A stretch of DNA of 64,000 bases from Actinernus sp. WN-2022 (taxonomy: Eukaryota; Cnidaria; Anthozoa; Actiniaria; Actinernidae). Below are positions 26,901 to 41,200 of the stretch, piece after piece; the first letter of the stretch is position 1, and the number at the start of each line of letters is the position of its first letter. The position numbers and the translations under genes were made by a program. The notes beneath the pieces were generated by a model. The model ran no database searches and was not told the DNA's origin. It saw only the letters and a list, made by a program, of their open reading frames with translations. The stretch covers positions 20,055,524 through 20,119,523 of the forward strand of contig JAOWCC010001501.1 in NCBI GenBank assembly GCA_030867875.1, written 5' to 3'.

Positions 26901-27718
26901 ACTGATGCAGCAAACGAAGCTAAAGATAACGTCAAGTATCTTTATACACTGGACAAGTTCTTTGGGCCACTCATCAAATGCTCGCCGGTAAGTGGCAACA
27001 TATTAAAGACCTGTATGGATTACAGTATATAGGTCCTACGAGGTTATTATTGATTTGAAATCTCTGAATATGGATGACCCAAACAAATCAATTCCGTCAA
27101 ATCATATTCGCCCCGTAATCATGCCTTAAAGGGATACCCGAGTACAATTAAACACTTATAATCTTAAAATGATATTTGGACTGTACTGAAAACTGAAATC
27201 GCAATAAAAACTATTTCTTTTGCAATGAAAAGCGTGTAGGAATGTTTTGAAAGTGTATTGCGCAATAGTTTTGATGACGTCAGTTGTCCAAATAAAACTG
27301 AGCTACTCATTCTGCTGGAAAGGAGGGAGGGAGGGAGCTAGGGAGCTAAGGGGAGAATGGAGGTTGAGAGTGGAAATCTCGCCTAATTTTCTACCCGTCA
27401 CGAATATAATAAATTCAGCCTTCAATCATTTTTAAAACGTTCTTGAGCAAGGATATAGTAAAATCCTGCTTATAAGCGCTGGGCTTATACATTTTGATGG
27501 GTCTGATGTTACGTTACCGGGTGGCCAATTCAATAAAACTTATAATAAACACTTATATTTTACAAGTCTAGCCATTGTTTTTACACCAGTAAATACATGT
27601 GTAAAAGTTTTTTAAAATTAACCCCAGAATGATGGGCCTTTAACAGGGGGGAACTATTGCTCATGCTTATAAGTGAAAGTTTCCGGTATCTCAGGCATTG
27701 TAAGTTTCATTTCAACCT

Positions 27719-27755
<37 letters not shown>

Positions 27756-30700
27756 TTTTGACAGGAAAGCTCCACTCACAATTTGTGATTTTCAGGGAGG
27801 TCCTGTATTAAAAATATATATTTCACTAATATATGGAAAACAGGATAGTTAAATGGTCGAAATAAAATAGAAATAGAACAAGGATTATTATGAAATTAAG
27901 TTATGTGCCAGTAAGATTTAAAAATTGATAATGTAGTTGATTGTATAACTTCAGAGTCTAAAGAGTTCCAGTCTAATAGTGCATGGTAGGTAAACTTCTG
28001 CTGTCCCCAATTCCTACGTGCGAATGGTAAATGTAGATTGTGCTGACGGTGTGTATTATATGTATGAAAGTCGTGATTCTTCTTTAAATTAAAGTTGAAG
28101 TCCACCATGCTATTTAAGCATTTGAAGATAGTAATACAGCGATGATAGCGCCGTCGAAGGTACAGTGGTTTCCAGTTTAATAGTTCGAGTACTTGAGATG
28201 CAGAAGAGCTTGAGGGAAAGTCGAGCATAAGTCGAGCAGCATTATTCTGAAGAACTTGAAGGTGATCCATGAGGACGGTATTATTCTTATCTCCCCAGAC
28301 GATATCGGCATAGTCAAGTAAGGGAAGGACAAGAGATTTATAGAGAGTTAGCCGCGCATGCAAGGGCAGCAAATGCTTTACCCGGCGGATGATGCCAAGA
28401 CGTTGATTGACTTTATTACTGACTCTATCCACGTGTTCTGACCAACTCATGTTCTGACTGACTGTCACTCCTAAATATTTAAAAGAGTCAGTTCGGTCAA
28501 GAGCAGAGCCATCTATGGTCAGTGAAACCTCTCTGAAATCCTTGAGCTTGCGTGCGCTGCCATAAATTATGAACTTGCATTTAGATGTATTCAGTGTCAA
28601 GAGATTGCTGTTAAACCATTGACATATGGACAGAAGATCAGCGTTCAATTTATCTTTAAGTTCCTGGGCATTAGTTGAAGAGCAGTAAATTACTGTATCG
28701 TCAGCATAGAGGGACACCTCGCAGTAATTAACACATGAGGGTAAGTTATTTACATAAACAAGAAATAGTAGTGGTCCTAAGACGCTTCCTTGAGGGACTC
28801 CGACAGGAACTTTCTTGGGAGAGGAAGAGACATTTGCTAAGTTGGTGATTTGGCTTCTGTTAAATAGATAGGACTTGAACCAGTTCACACTTGTGTCAGA
28901 AAAGCCAGCTGTTACTAGTTTATTGAAGAGAATAGTATGGTCAACAGTGTCAAACGCTTTTGACAAGTCCAGGAAAACAGCACCGGTTACTAGACCACTG
29001 TCCATATTCCCAAGGATAGTATCGGTGAAATGGGTAAGAGCGATCTCTGTTGAGAGTTTAGGTCTGAAGCCAAACTGCCTGGGTGTAAGGATCTTTTCTT
29101 CCATAAGGTAATTATATGCTTGTGCATGGACTGCCTTCTCAAGGATCTTACTAACTGTCGGGAGGATTGTAATCGGCCTGTAATTGTTGGCGTTGCTTCG
29201 ATCACCAGATTTGAAGAGAGCTGTTACTTTACCAAATTTCCAGATAGAAGGGAATGTAGAAGACTCAAGTGAGCGATTGAATATCTTGGTCAAAGCAGGA
29301 GTTATGACGCTTGCAGAGTCTTTCAGCAGTCTGGCGCTAATGCGATCAAGGCCAATTGATTTATTTATCTTGAGCATTTTTAGTTGTCTATGCACAAAAT
29401 TTTCTTCAATTGAAATGAAGACAAAGTTTCGAGACCTTGCGATAGATTCACCAGAAGGGGGTCGTGGATAGAAAAAATCAAGGCTTGCTTTTATTTTAGC
29501 AGCCAATTTAGATCCTACTGTTGAAAAATGATTATTTAAAACTTCAGCAATCGACTTTGAGTCAGTATATGTGGTACGCCATCGACTTCAATACATGAAG
29601 GGATTGAGGATGTCTTTCGCGAAGTAATTTCGTTCAGTGTTTTCCATAGTTCACCGCTATTTCCCCTGTTCCTAGTAATAAGGTTTAAATAGTAATCAGC
29701 TTTGCATTTTTTGACCAGGTTGTTTACGTAGGATTTTATCTTTTTGTACATGGACCAATGGAATGACGATCTTGATTTAATGGCCTTCCGGTGGTGGTAA
29801 TCTCGGTCTTGCATGGCGTTGCATAACTCTGAATTCATCCAGGGCACGTGTATACCCTTGATCCTAGATTTTTTAATTGGAGCATGTCGATTGGCTGTAT
29901 CCGTAAATAGTTGGTTCCAAGTTTCAACTGCACTATTGGTGTCCAATTGCTCGTCGACGACATTCCAACATATGTCTCTGAGTTCACTCAGGAACGACTC
30001 CCTTGAGTAGTGCTTGTACGATCGATACTCTATAACCCTGCAAGGGGCCCGAGGAACACCCGCTTTGATGACACAGTAAATGAGTGAGTGATCACTCAAA
30101 TCTATGTGAATAACTCCAGAATCGACTATGCGATGATTGTTGTTAACGAACAACAGGTCAATTGCCGTGGATGAGTTCTCGGATATTCTCGTAGGCTTGC
30201 CAATAAGCTGTACTAAGTTATGTTGATTTGTAAGTCTAACGAGCTTCTGTTTCAATGGCCTTGATGAGTCAGTATTTGAAGTAAAAAAATTAACATTGAA
30301 ATCACCAAGTAATATTATCTCAGCTTGTGATGGGAGTAATGATAAAGCGGTGTTGAGATCATTAAGAAAACCGTCCAGTGTTTGGTCTGGGGCTCTGTAT
30401 ATTGTGAATATAATGAGTTTCTTTGCTTTAGGACGAGTAATCTCAACTACGCATGACTCAATGTTAGTGTTCTGTAAGTCACTTCTTGATCGATAGGGAA
30501 TGCCATCTCTAACAAAAGCGAGCGTACCTCCACCAGGTTTTCCATTCCTATCCTGTCTGGTAACTGTATAACCAGGGACATAAATTTCATTATCAAGAAT
30601 GTTCGGGTGAAGCCACGTTTCAGACATTGTGAGTACGTCAAAGGGCTTCTCTTTCAATAAAAGTCGCACAGAATCCATCTTGTTGATGATACTTCGGACG

Positions 30701-32176
30701 TTCAGATGACCGACTTTAAGACCGCGCATAGTAGGAAAGTCAGCAACTGACGATCCGTTAGTAGATGGGCCAGGGTTAGGAGATACATCGTTAGACAGAC
30801 AGATTAATAAGATCGCCAAGGAAGATTTCTGAACCAGGCGGCATCCACATAGCAGTAGTGTTGAGGTAGATCTCATTGTAGTCTTTTTGGGGTGAGTTGA
30901 GGGAACAGAGCCATAGGTGTTTGGACGAGAGACTTCACAAACGGCATAGAAAATTTGACAGTCATTGCGCCTGGAACTGTTGGAGTGCTTCAGGTTTGAG
31001 AAACACAGGTACAAGACGAGGATGAGTAACACGTGGCGCAAAGCACTTCCAGTCATCATGCTGTCACTCTGCTGACGTTGTTATATAGTAGCCGTTGTAA
31101 TTTACAGCGCGCGCCACAAGGACGGTTATGATCGAGCTCATGGAATATGTTTTGAAAATTCAAAAAGTAACGAAAAGAGAATGATAATAACAGTCAAAAC
31201 CGTTGCAGTATAATGAAACCGATAATAATAATAAATAGAGATGGAAAACAAAAGGAAAAACAAACAAAAAAGATTGCAAGAACGGTTATGTTCCGAGCCA
31301 AACAAATTATGCTCTTCCAAAATTCAAATATGTATGAGAAATAAACGAAACAAAAAAAATTATCGTATAACTATGACTAGTGAAAAACCCTAACCCTACT
31401 GAGATGAACAATGAAGCTAATTAATGATTAAAAAAGTAGAAGGAAACTGAGTGTCGCATGTGAGGATGAACTAACTGTAGTATGAGACAAGATAATAACG
31501 GAAAAGGGAAGTAATACGAGAACGAAAATGCACTAGTATAATGAAAGTAAAATGACTGAAGAGTAAAAGTAGGAAAACAAGAATGAGAAAGATAATAATA
31601 AATAAAGACAGAAATGTAAACGATTTTAAGGCAGTGTACTATGTCTTAAGACAGTGGATCAATAAATCAAGAGGGCAATTAATGAAGAAGAGTAGATAAT
31701 TATATAAGTAAAACAGCTAGAAGGTACCGACTACCGAAATAGAAAACTGAATTTTAAAGATGAAAAATATGGAAAAACACTAACAAAATACACGAGATAC
31801 ATAAAACTAACCTTTAGACGTAGAAGTACGAGCTGAAGTTAAGAAAAAGTAAAGAACTGTAGCAGAAAAAGTAAAAATATTGGAGAGCTGAAAAAGACCA
31901 TAACCGTCCACCATTAGCGCGCAAACCTTATTCATAAAGGCATCAAAGCGAGGCTAGTTGTCTGGCCTGTCACTGTAAGAGAAATATATTCAGTCGAGGG
32001 CGGAAAATAACGTTAATTTCCTTATGACACAAAAAGTAAGTAAGTAAGTGACTCTATTTAAGTGTCAATGTATTTAGCTTTGCAGCTAATTGGGAACACT
32101 AGTCCTACAATTTTACGTCCTTATCCGAGAAGACGTGAAGGTCTAACTGTTTACTGTATTATGTAAAGGCAGCACC

Positions 32177-32215
<39 letters not shown>

Positions 32216-35200
32216 CAGGGGTTTGAACCCGTGACCTCCCACTCGACAGACCGGAGCTTAACCACTGAGGTAACCGAACATGGTACGACAACTGGCCTCG
32301 CTCTGATACCATTGTTACCAGACGTCTTACCGCACGGGCTGTATCAAATGTTGATAACTGAATGCTTACTTTTTTATTGCTGTAGACTCAGACTGTCTGC
32401 TAAAAGTAAATTTGGTCCATTTTTCAGCTGGAGATGATCGAGTACGTCCCCAGCCTGATGAACGCCATCCGCATGATTCACAGTATATCACAGTATTACA
32501 ACACGTCAGAGAGAATGACGTCGCTGTTCGTTAAGGTGACCAATCAGATGATCACTACGTGTAAGGCATACATCAACAGGGGTGTGGTCAAGATATGGGA
32601 GCACAAAAGGTACGAACAAATTGATTCCTCTCAACTACAGACGAGTTGGTCATGGTTCCATCCGGCAGAAAGATGCAGTCCCGAACTGCACTAAAGAACT
32701 TCACAGAAAGCAATGAAACAGCATGCAAACCCCTCGTGGCATAAGGGATAGTGACGGTTAGGGTTCGGATAATAGACGTGTTAGAGTTTCGGTTTGAGTC
32801 TTTGGAGCCGATATATATTTTTATATAGTTAATGAGGGAAGCGTAGTTATTCGCCTAAATTTCTAAGTGCCGATTTAGTTTGCACCCTACAAATTCTGGT
32901 ATATAATGTTGAGAAAATAGTGTAGTGTAGTGCATTGCAGTGCATTTTGGGATTTCAGGTAGATGGCCATTTGAGTTTGTCTGCTAGAGGTAAACTTCAT
33001 TTTAGGCTGCCTGTGGTACCACCCACAGGTAACCCAAAATCAAACTTGCTCGACTGGCAGAAAGAACGAAGGCTCTGGGGTTCAAATACAAATTTCCGAT
33101 GGCTTAAACTTTTTAAGCAAATAATTTTATAACTTAGCTCATATTTTAGGCGTAGCTTTAAGGTCTATACACATGAAGGGACAAGACCCAGGAACAAATC
33201 CACTTGTTGCAGGGATATTGTGATTTTATCAGACGCCATCTTGAAATAGAGTAAGGGCTTGTGGGAAAGTAAAATGACGCTTTGCGATTGGTTTATTTTA
33301 ATATTATCCCAGGGAGATGTTGCACTGACGAACTGTTCTCACGAGGGAACAAGCAGATTTTGTTCCCAGTTTGAACCAGTTTGAATTGAAGGGACAAGTT
33401 GCAGGAACAATATTTTTATTACAAGATTTTTCATGAATATTGCGTCACGAAGGGATTTGCCCCTTGGACTTGTCCCTTCGTGTGTACTGACCTTTAAAGT
33501 CGCTTTGTTGTTTTGGGTGAAACATTTCACATATGTAACTAAAGTTTGAAACAGGGGTGATTGCCTTTGTTTTCTTTCAGTTTGGACGTACGGTGGTCTC
33601 ATCAAAGCGCATGTGTGTGACGTTCTGCCGCGATATACTCTTTGAGTACCCTGGGTGCCAGAGGTTCTGTTTCCTCTCTCCTTGAATGATAAGGCGAGGA
33701 GCAAACCGACGAGATCGAGAGGCATTTCTGGCTAGCTATAAGTGTCCACTCCTTCGTGGCCTTAAAAACGTGGCTAGGGGAGAGCCTCTGATCTGGAACC
33801 CAGGGTAACTCTTGAGCGACTTCCTCCGTAATTTTTGGTTCGCAATCACGCGCAGAGACTCAAATGACAAAGACATGTTGGTGGAACTAACAAGAGAAGC
33901 TAACGAGAAATCTTTGTAAACGTCCACCAACATGGAGGTGATGACGTAACATGACGAATAATACCCCTAAACATGCCCCTAAACTGCTAAAGTGGCTTGA
34001 CCCGCCTGATGTTTATTCGTGATGAGTAATATTTTCCACCCCTATTCCATAGAGAGGTATTGTCCGAGAGGTTGAACGAATGCATAAAACTGAACGAAGA
34101 GTACCAGAAGTGTTTTCACAAGACCAAGCAAAAGCTGAGGGAAAACCCAAAGGAACGGCAGTTCGAGTTCAGGTACATCTCATTTTCTCTTTGGCAATGG
34201 ACATTTTGCAGGAATATAATCATGTGGTTGTACTGGATGCCCCACCCCCCCCCCCCCCCCCCCCCACCCCCCCCCCCCCCCCCCCCCCCCAAATGACTTC
34301 ATTTGTATGAGAACTTTACAAGATCGGTGGTGATATTACCAAAACCTGTTTGTAAACCTCCAATCGATTGTCGATCTTTCTAAAACAGCGTTTTAAAATT
34401 TGTTTGCCACCCAGTAAAGCCTTTACCTTGGGATCATGAGCGCAATAAATTGGTTATTGAAGTGATATATATCAGCACGCGATTGTTTTCTGCAATAGGC
34501 ATATTCTCGGTGTCTTCAGCTTTTTATGCAAAAATTAAGACAATGAATGTTCTACTTTTACCACTAAAGTAATAAAACATTGTAAGATTTATTTGAGAGT
34601 GGTAAAATCAACTAAAAGTCGATTACGGTATGCTAACCGCCATGAGATGACATTTCGAGCGCTAGCCCTTTGTCAGAGCGGCTAATGCTTGAAACGTCAG
34701 ATACTACTCCAGGTTTGCCACAGGTCAGGGAAAAGTCAGGGAATTTTGCATCAGGTCAGGGAAATTATAAATTTCTTGTCAAAGTCAGGAAATTTTATTT
34801 TTAGGTTGCCATGTCGATGGTCCCTCATTCCTCAAAGTCAGTCTGCGAGGGGAGGCTACAGGTTTTGATAATGACATTTGTTTTGGACGAACAGTCTTAT
34901 TATGGTCAGTGAAAATTGTTTTCTGGTCAGGGAAAGGTCAGGGCATTTATTTTTACCTGATGGGTGGCAACCATGTACTCGCTTCTCATTTATAGTCTCA
35001 CGGTGGTTAGCATACCTTAATCGACTTTGTTGATTATAGCAGACGTCTGTTTAACTTCCCCGCCGACGTAGACCTACATGTACGCTAGTTTTTACAGGAA
35101 CTAGTTATCCATTTTATATGAGAGAAACTACTGTACCAGTGCACACCACCGTACCAGGACAGGTCTGCAAAACGCTTGCGCATGCGTGAATCTCACTCGG

Positions 35201-38200
35201 ATAATCACGTTCGCGCGTACAGTTTCACTTGAAAGCATTTTTACAAAAAAGTACCAGTCCCAAATTTAATTGGCTTAATGTGTTAACTAATGTAATTTTC
35301 CTCTTAACCCCCGGTCTTTTCTGCTTTGTTTTGAGTTTCAGTACAAAAACCATTTAGGATCTTTTACGGCTGCTTCCGCGATTTCTACCGCTCCCACAAT
35401 ACCGTACGGTTATATGCAAGCTATGTTACGCTGGCTTGCAATGCTCGTTTGCTGATATTCTTTCCAGGGAGATGCAAATATAATCTGTTCCAAAGTTTTC
35501 TAAACTTTCTATTTACTCACTTGCTTCTTCTTCTCAGCGAGAACTACATCTTTGGCAAGTTCGACGCGTTCTGTAAACGACTGGAGAAGATCGACGACAT
35601 GCTCAACACCATGGAGAACCTTGCTGGCATCTGCAAAGTCAAAATCGAGGTGCGTTTTCTCCCCTGCATTTAGGGTAGGAATGTCAGTAGAATTTTGCGC
35701 TGGCGTCGTGTGTTGCTATTAACAGGCTGGTAAACTAGAAACACTCAAGCCCTGCTTTGATAAAATGGTATGTTAAAGGTGGTCGCATCCTCGGATACGA
35801 TTACTCAGGGGCAGTTAGTTAGCAAAGGACGAGGACAGGGCTAAGCGTGTTTTAATAAAGTTAACTACTATTCACATTAGTGCGTTTACGAAATCAGACG
35901 CTGATTGGCTGAGAGGAGTAGTGATTCAGAGTGTAATTACCAACAAATCAAGTAATTCATCAGACTATGCGATTCAAGGGAAATCACATGCCTGACTCGG
36001 TAATTCCGCGGAAAATTGCTTCGCGACTCGGTGATATCGGCTACAGTATTCTCGAATAATTTCCCTCTATCTATCTACATAATTTTATTTAACTTGCAAT
36101 ATCCAAAAACGACATTCAGCAATTTTCAGTGCAAAATGAAAAAAAGGTGTGTATAATTAGATACGTATAGTGCAGAAGACAAAGAAAAAAAGATGAAGTG
36201 GTGGCTCAGGCAAGAAGGTAATTATTAACAGCTGATTTAAAGCTGCTAGCTGACTCCATGTTTATGAACTGGGATGGTAAGTTGTTTCAGTCAACGATGG
36301 TCCTAGGCCAAAAACTACATTTATATTCATCACATGATGATTGAATTGGGATGAATTTCATTCTACCTAGATTTTAGTACAGATTTATGTTGCACATAAA
36401 ATGGAAGGCATGGCCGAGAAAGATACGTAACGTTCAGCTAAAAGACGTGATGCAGTGAACTTAACACATTTGAATATTACTCTCCCCTTTAGGGTATCGA
36501 AACCATCATAATTCGTTACACAACAATCATCGCCAATGTGAAAAAGAAAGTTTACGACTTGCTGGATCACAGGAAAGGCGAGGTAAGAAGTTAGTGCCTG
36601 TACGTGGATCATATATATTTACATTTTTATGGAATTTCATAATGCCAGTCAAGCAAATTGAAAGTGGGAAAATCCTAACAAAAGAAGCACATTTTGTATT
36701 TTCGTTTTTTTATGAAGAAAAACGTTTCACAAAGTACGGATGTTTGTACAGTACCTTGTTGTTATGAAGATTAACTCTCTTTATATATTCCTTCCCTTTA
36801 CCAGTCATCGAAAATAAAGAAGTATATTAAAGTAGCCATTTTAAGGGTTAATTTATTTTAATTATTGCTAACTAGTATACTTATTGATCTGACTTGTACT
36901 CTTATTTCTGTTTGTTTTAGTTTGACAGCGACTACGAAGAGTTTAAAGAGAATATTGAACAGCTCAAAAATCAATTACAGATCTTCGTGGACTCTTGGTT
37001 TGATAAATCGCTATCGGTAAGATTGTATTTCTAAAACACACGTGTTATATATCATCAGAATCTATTTTAATTGATAGTGCCGACGCCCCATAGGTATTGT
37101 TCATACAGTTGTACCATCAGATTTTACCAGAAAACGGCACAAAAAAATTATCGATTACAAAAATATTTCATAGTAATTCTTGTTTAAACTTTAGGTATTC
37201 TAATCATATGTCATCATCAAACTCGTGAAATGCTTATACCCTTTCTAAAAGTAGCCAGTCTGTGTTTGTTTGTGGAATCAGAGCGTAGCACATAACACAT
37301 TTGCACATAAGCTTCTTCGTGATCCATCTGATACGCCATCTGTGTTCCATGATTTCCTAACTCCAGTTAACAAGATACACAATTACAACACAAGATATGC
37401 TGCCAAAAATAATCTTTATTGCCAAAATGTAAGAACAAACATGGGAAAATTGACATTTAAATATACAGCCTGTAAAATATGGGAATCCGTCCCCTATGAG
37501 CTTAAGCAAACAACAAACACGAAACAATTCAAGAAACTATATAAATCCTACCTTCTCAAACTCCAGAGTCCCTCCTAATCCTAATCTTTAAAAACAATGA
37601 CACATCATATAAGCTGTTTCCATATGATATAAATTTCTCCTTTATCGTATTTCCTTTCTTTCTTTCTCTCCTTTTTGTCTTTCTTGTCTTTTTCTTTACT
37701 TGTGTGTGATTTTTTCTTTCTTTTTTAACCAAACTTAAGTTCAACTCACCATTGTACAACATTATCTCTACTCACTAATATCAGCTATCTACCATACTAT
37801 AACATATAAGCCTAAATTTAATTAAAAGAGTGAATAACTCGAAAGCCTCCAGGCTACTTTAGCCACTTTGCACTGTCACTCCCATCTCATACTCTAATTT
37901 ACCTTATCTATTATATATATATGTTTAGTTAATCGTATTTCCCTTATTGTAATTCAAAAAGAAAAATAGTGTGAAATAAACTTGAACTTGAACAGTTAAT
38001 ATACGTATCATGCTGGTTGCATGGCTATATTGTTTGGGTTGCAACTATGAATTATCCGATGAAGTTGCCTTTCCATATAATGCGCCTTTTGCAGGAATGC
38101 ATTCACGTGGTTGTACTGAATGACAAAAAAAATCTGACTTCTTTAATCTAAAAGGCACTTGTACGAGAACGGTATAGTGTTATTAGCAAAACCTGTTTGT

Positions 38201-41200
38201 AAATGCTATTTTTCACCTCCAAACGATTGTCGAGCTTTCTAAATCAACGTTTATGAAGATTGGTTGACACCAGTAAAGCATTTACCATTGGATCACGAGC
38301 TCGATTCATTCGTTATTGCAAAAGGCCTACCAAAAACTCCCTGATCACTTCAAAGACCTAAATGTATTTTCCTTCTCAAAACAAATAAAACAATTATATT
38401 TACAGTCAGAACAATATTCTAAATAATTAGTAGTCATTATATCATCATTTATTATATCATTTTGTTATTCCTTCTGAATTCCTTAGCTATTCTGTTTAGA
38501 TTTTGACTAAAAAAGGCTGGAAGATAAATAACCTAACCCTTTTTTGCTCTGACGAAGGGCTAGCACTCGAAACGTCAGCTGCTACTAGCTTTCCACGGTG
38601 GTTAGCATACCTCAATCGACTTTAGGTGATTATATACCAGTGGTTTATCTTCTCCGCCGACGCAGACCAACACTAGTTTTTACAGGAACTAGTTACCTAT
38701 CGTAACCTAACCCTAACCACACTAACAAAATGATTGTGTTTGCAGACAATGCGTTCTCTTGAGCTGTTGGGCAAGTTTGAGAACATAGCCGGCGTACAAC
38801 TGTACCTTCACGACAAGTACCATAGAGTTCTCATGCAGTACGGGCGGTTAGTAAACACCTTGTTTGAAATACGTTTTGATTTGTGTGAACTTTAAAACGA
38901 ACACACTCAAGTCTTCTTCCTGTTTTCAAAACTACCGCTGTCCATGTTGATCAGAGACGTGTTTGCTAATTACTAGCCTCATTCCTGTAGTGACTGTCTG
39001 CGTTTGTTGTTGTTGTTGAAATAATCCAGAACGAGACTAATCCAAAGAAGGTTTAGACTGAGTGTCGAAAGTAATAATAAGTGATTCCTACATGTATGGT
39101 TGTGCGTTTGCTTAGCTTTTCTATTGGCTGTGAAAATGTTTTGTAATTATCAGCCAATCGAGTTCTAAACTAAAAGCAAACATAGTTTTGGTCCGCAACA
39201 CAATCTACTTTCATTTTTAGCGAGAGTTACCCACGATTGTGTTAACTTTTCCTCGTGATTTGTTCAAGTTAAAACCAATCACGAATTACTTCAGTTCATG
39301 ATTGGCTCATTGTGTTTTTACTTGCTTGTGATTGGCTCATTGTGTTTTTACTTGCTTGTGATTGGCTCATTGTGTTTTTACTTGCTTGTGATTGGCTCAT
39401 TGCGTTTTTACTTGCTCCCGTGATTGGCTCTGTAATTACTTTGGTTTTGGGTTTACGACAATGACTCGATTGAAAACTTCTCTATCTATATAGTCGTAGC
39501 ATACAGCGGAGGGGTTCTATTCGTGGTCACATCAAGGGTATTAAAGAATTTTGAATTAAGAAACATTTGAAATCATAAAACAAAACTGGTCCTCATCAGA
39601 GAAGGCAATCAAGTAAACTAGTGTTAGGATAAATAAAGATGTATACATCTAGCAAGCCCCATGTAAAGTACAGTGATCTTGGTTGCTCACCTTATTGTTT
39701 CCTTTTTATTTTAGAGACTTGGAAACCTGTCGAAAAATCTATCAGAAGCAAAAGAATGATCCTCCAATCCTCAGAAATCTACCGCCAGTAAGTCAGAGTC
39801 TTGAATAATCCAATTTAGCGTTCTCAAAACGTGTTTCTGTATTACGTTTTCTTTAACCTATTTTATTCATGTCCTCAGGTTGCAGGAAAAATAACGTGGG
39901 CAAGACAGCTTTTTCGTCGAATTCACGAACCCATGATGGTATTCAAGAAATACCCTGATTTACTGAAGGTACAAGAAATAGCAAGTTCTGTTTGTGTGTG
40001 GTTTTGTACGTTAGGGCCAACAACATTTTTATGTATTATTATACTGTTACAAATACTCCACCAATCAAATGTGTGCATAATAGAGGCACATGTCAGCCCA
40101 ATATTTTGCCATGTAGGACATGACAGCGCACGAGAGAGCGAGTTCTTCGTCCGTTCATTGTGTTTATTGTTTGCTGGATGATTTGGTCAGCCCAATATGG
40201 CAAATATTGAAATCTAGACTTTTATATTAGGTCCGACATCATTCGGTCTCTCCCAATATTGAAGTCTTGACTTAAATATTTTGCCATATTGGGCGAGGAT
40301 GAATCCAATAGTTAAATAAGTAATAGTTAATACCAACATAGTACACGGTGTGTGTGCAGAGTGAAACTGTTTGGTCGCCGTTTACGTTAAATGGAATATT
40401 TGGTGCGTTCTCTTAAAGTGTTTATTTTCATCAGGGAGAAGAGGCAAAGAGGATAATTAAAAACTACAACAAGATGGCATCTGTTCTTGTCGAATTTGAG
40501 GTTCGTCATTTCTTTCCTCCATTGTTTCATTCTGTTTTCATCGACCGATCGTAGGGTAACACATTTTCTTTTCTCTTTAGCTTCTGTACCATCGAGGTTG
40601 GTATCGTGCCGTGGAAGCAGCAAAGAGTGGTCTCCAGGCTTCTCTTCTCGTCAAACACCCAGAGACTAAGGTACAAGACACTGCACATCTATGCACAGGT
40701 TTACCATCCTCAAAATTGGTTTTGGGCTTGCTGTGGTCACTGTGGCTACGATTTCAAACATGTTTTGGCTTGTGTACCTTAAATTTGCAGGATCAATATA
40801 GCGTTTAATTATTTAAACTTGTGTCAGAATTAAGTTCGAATATTGTATTTACCAGTTCTCTGTTTCTTTCTTTTGCCCGATTCCTTTTAAATATGCTTGA
40901 GGTTATAGTTGAGTATGTCCCTCGTGTAGATGAAAATTGACGGTGTATGAAGTGCATCGACTTCCAATCTGATTCGATCCAGTGTTGAGAGATTCTTTCG
41001 AGGCTTTTGATACTGCAAGCGAAAGATTTTCATTGACAATGTAGTTATTACCATTCAATTATTCCCACCAAAGAGAAGTTTGCTATGATTGGCTAAGAGA
41101 GCAAGAAAGAGATCCTGGGAAAATTATTTTATTCAGGCGTTGCTTGAAAACTGTCAATCATCCGTAAGCCTAAAGGGTTCGATCAACATATATGACATCA

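Larger units (their letters stand above)
27720..31900 (-). mobile_element. APE-type non-LTR retrotransposon (LINE, CR1/L2-like), nearly complete
   Basis: Minus-strand element filling most of dynein intron 15. It has an endonuclease frame (31059-29536) and a reverse transcriptase frame (29506-27896), separated by one frame lesion near 29570. A TTA-repeat tail lies at its 3' end. The A-rich stretch 31060-31900 may be its 5' UTR; the 5' limit is a guess. It lies antisense to the host gene, the usual orientation for LINEs tolerated in introns. Confidence 0.85.

Noticed and set aside
32204..32290. Possible tRNA gene on the minus strand
   Set aside because: Promoter boxes are present but the cloverleaf is not; the attached body and (CTTA)n tail make it a SINE.
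34060..34310. Proline-rich extension of exon 17
   Set aside because: The prolines come from a poly-C tract after the donor at 34173.
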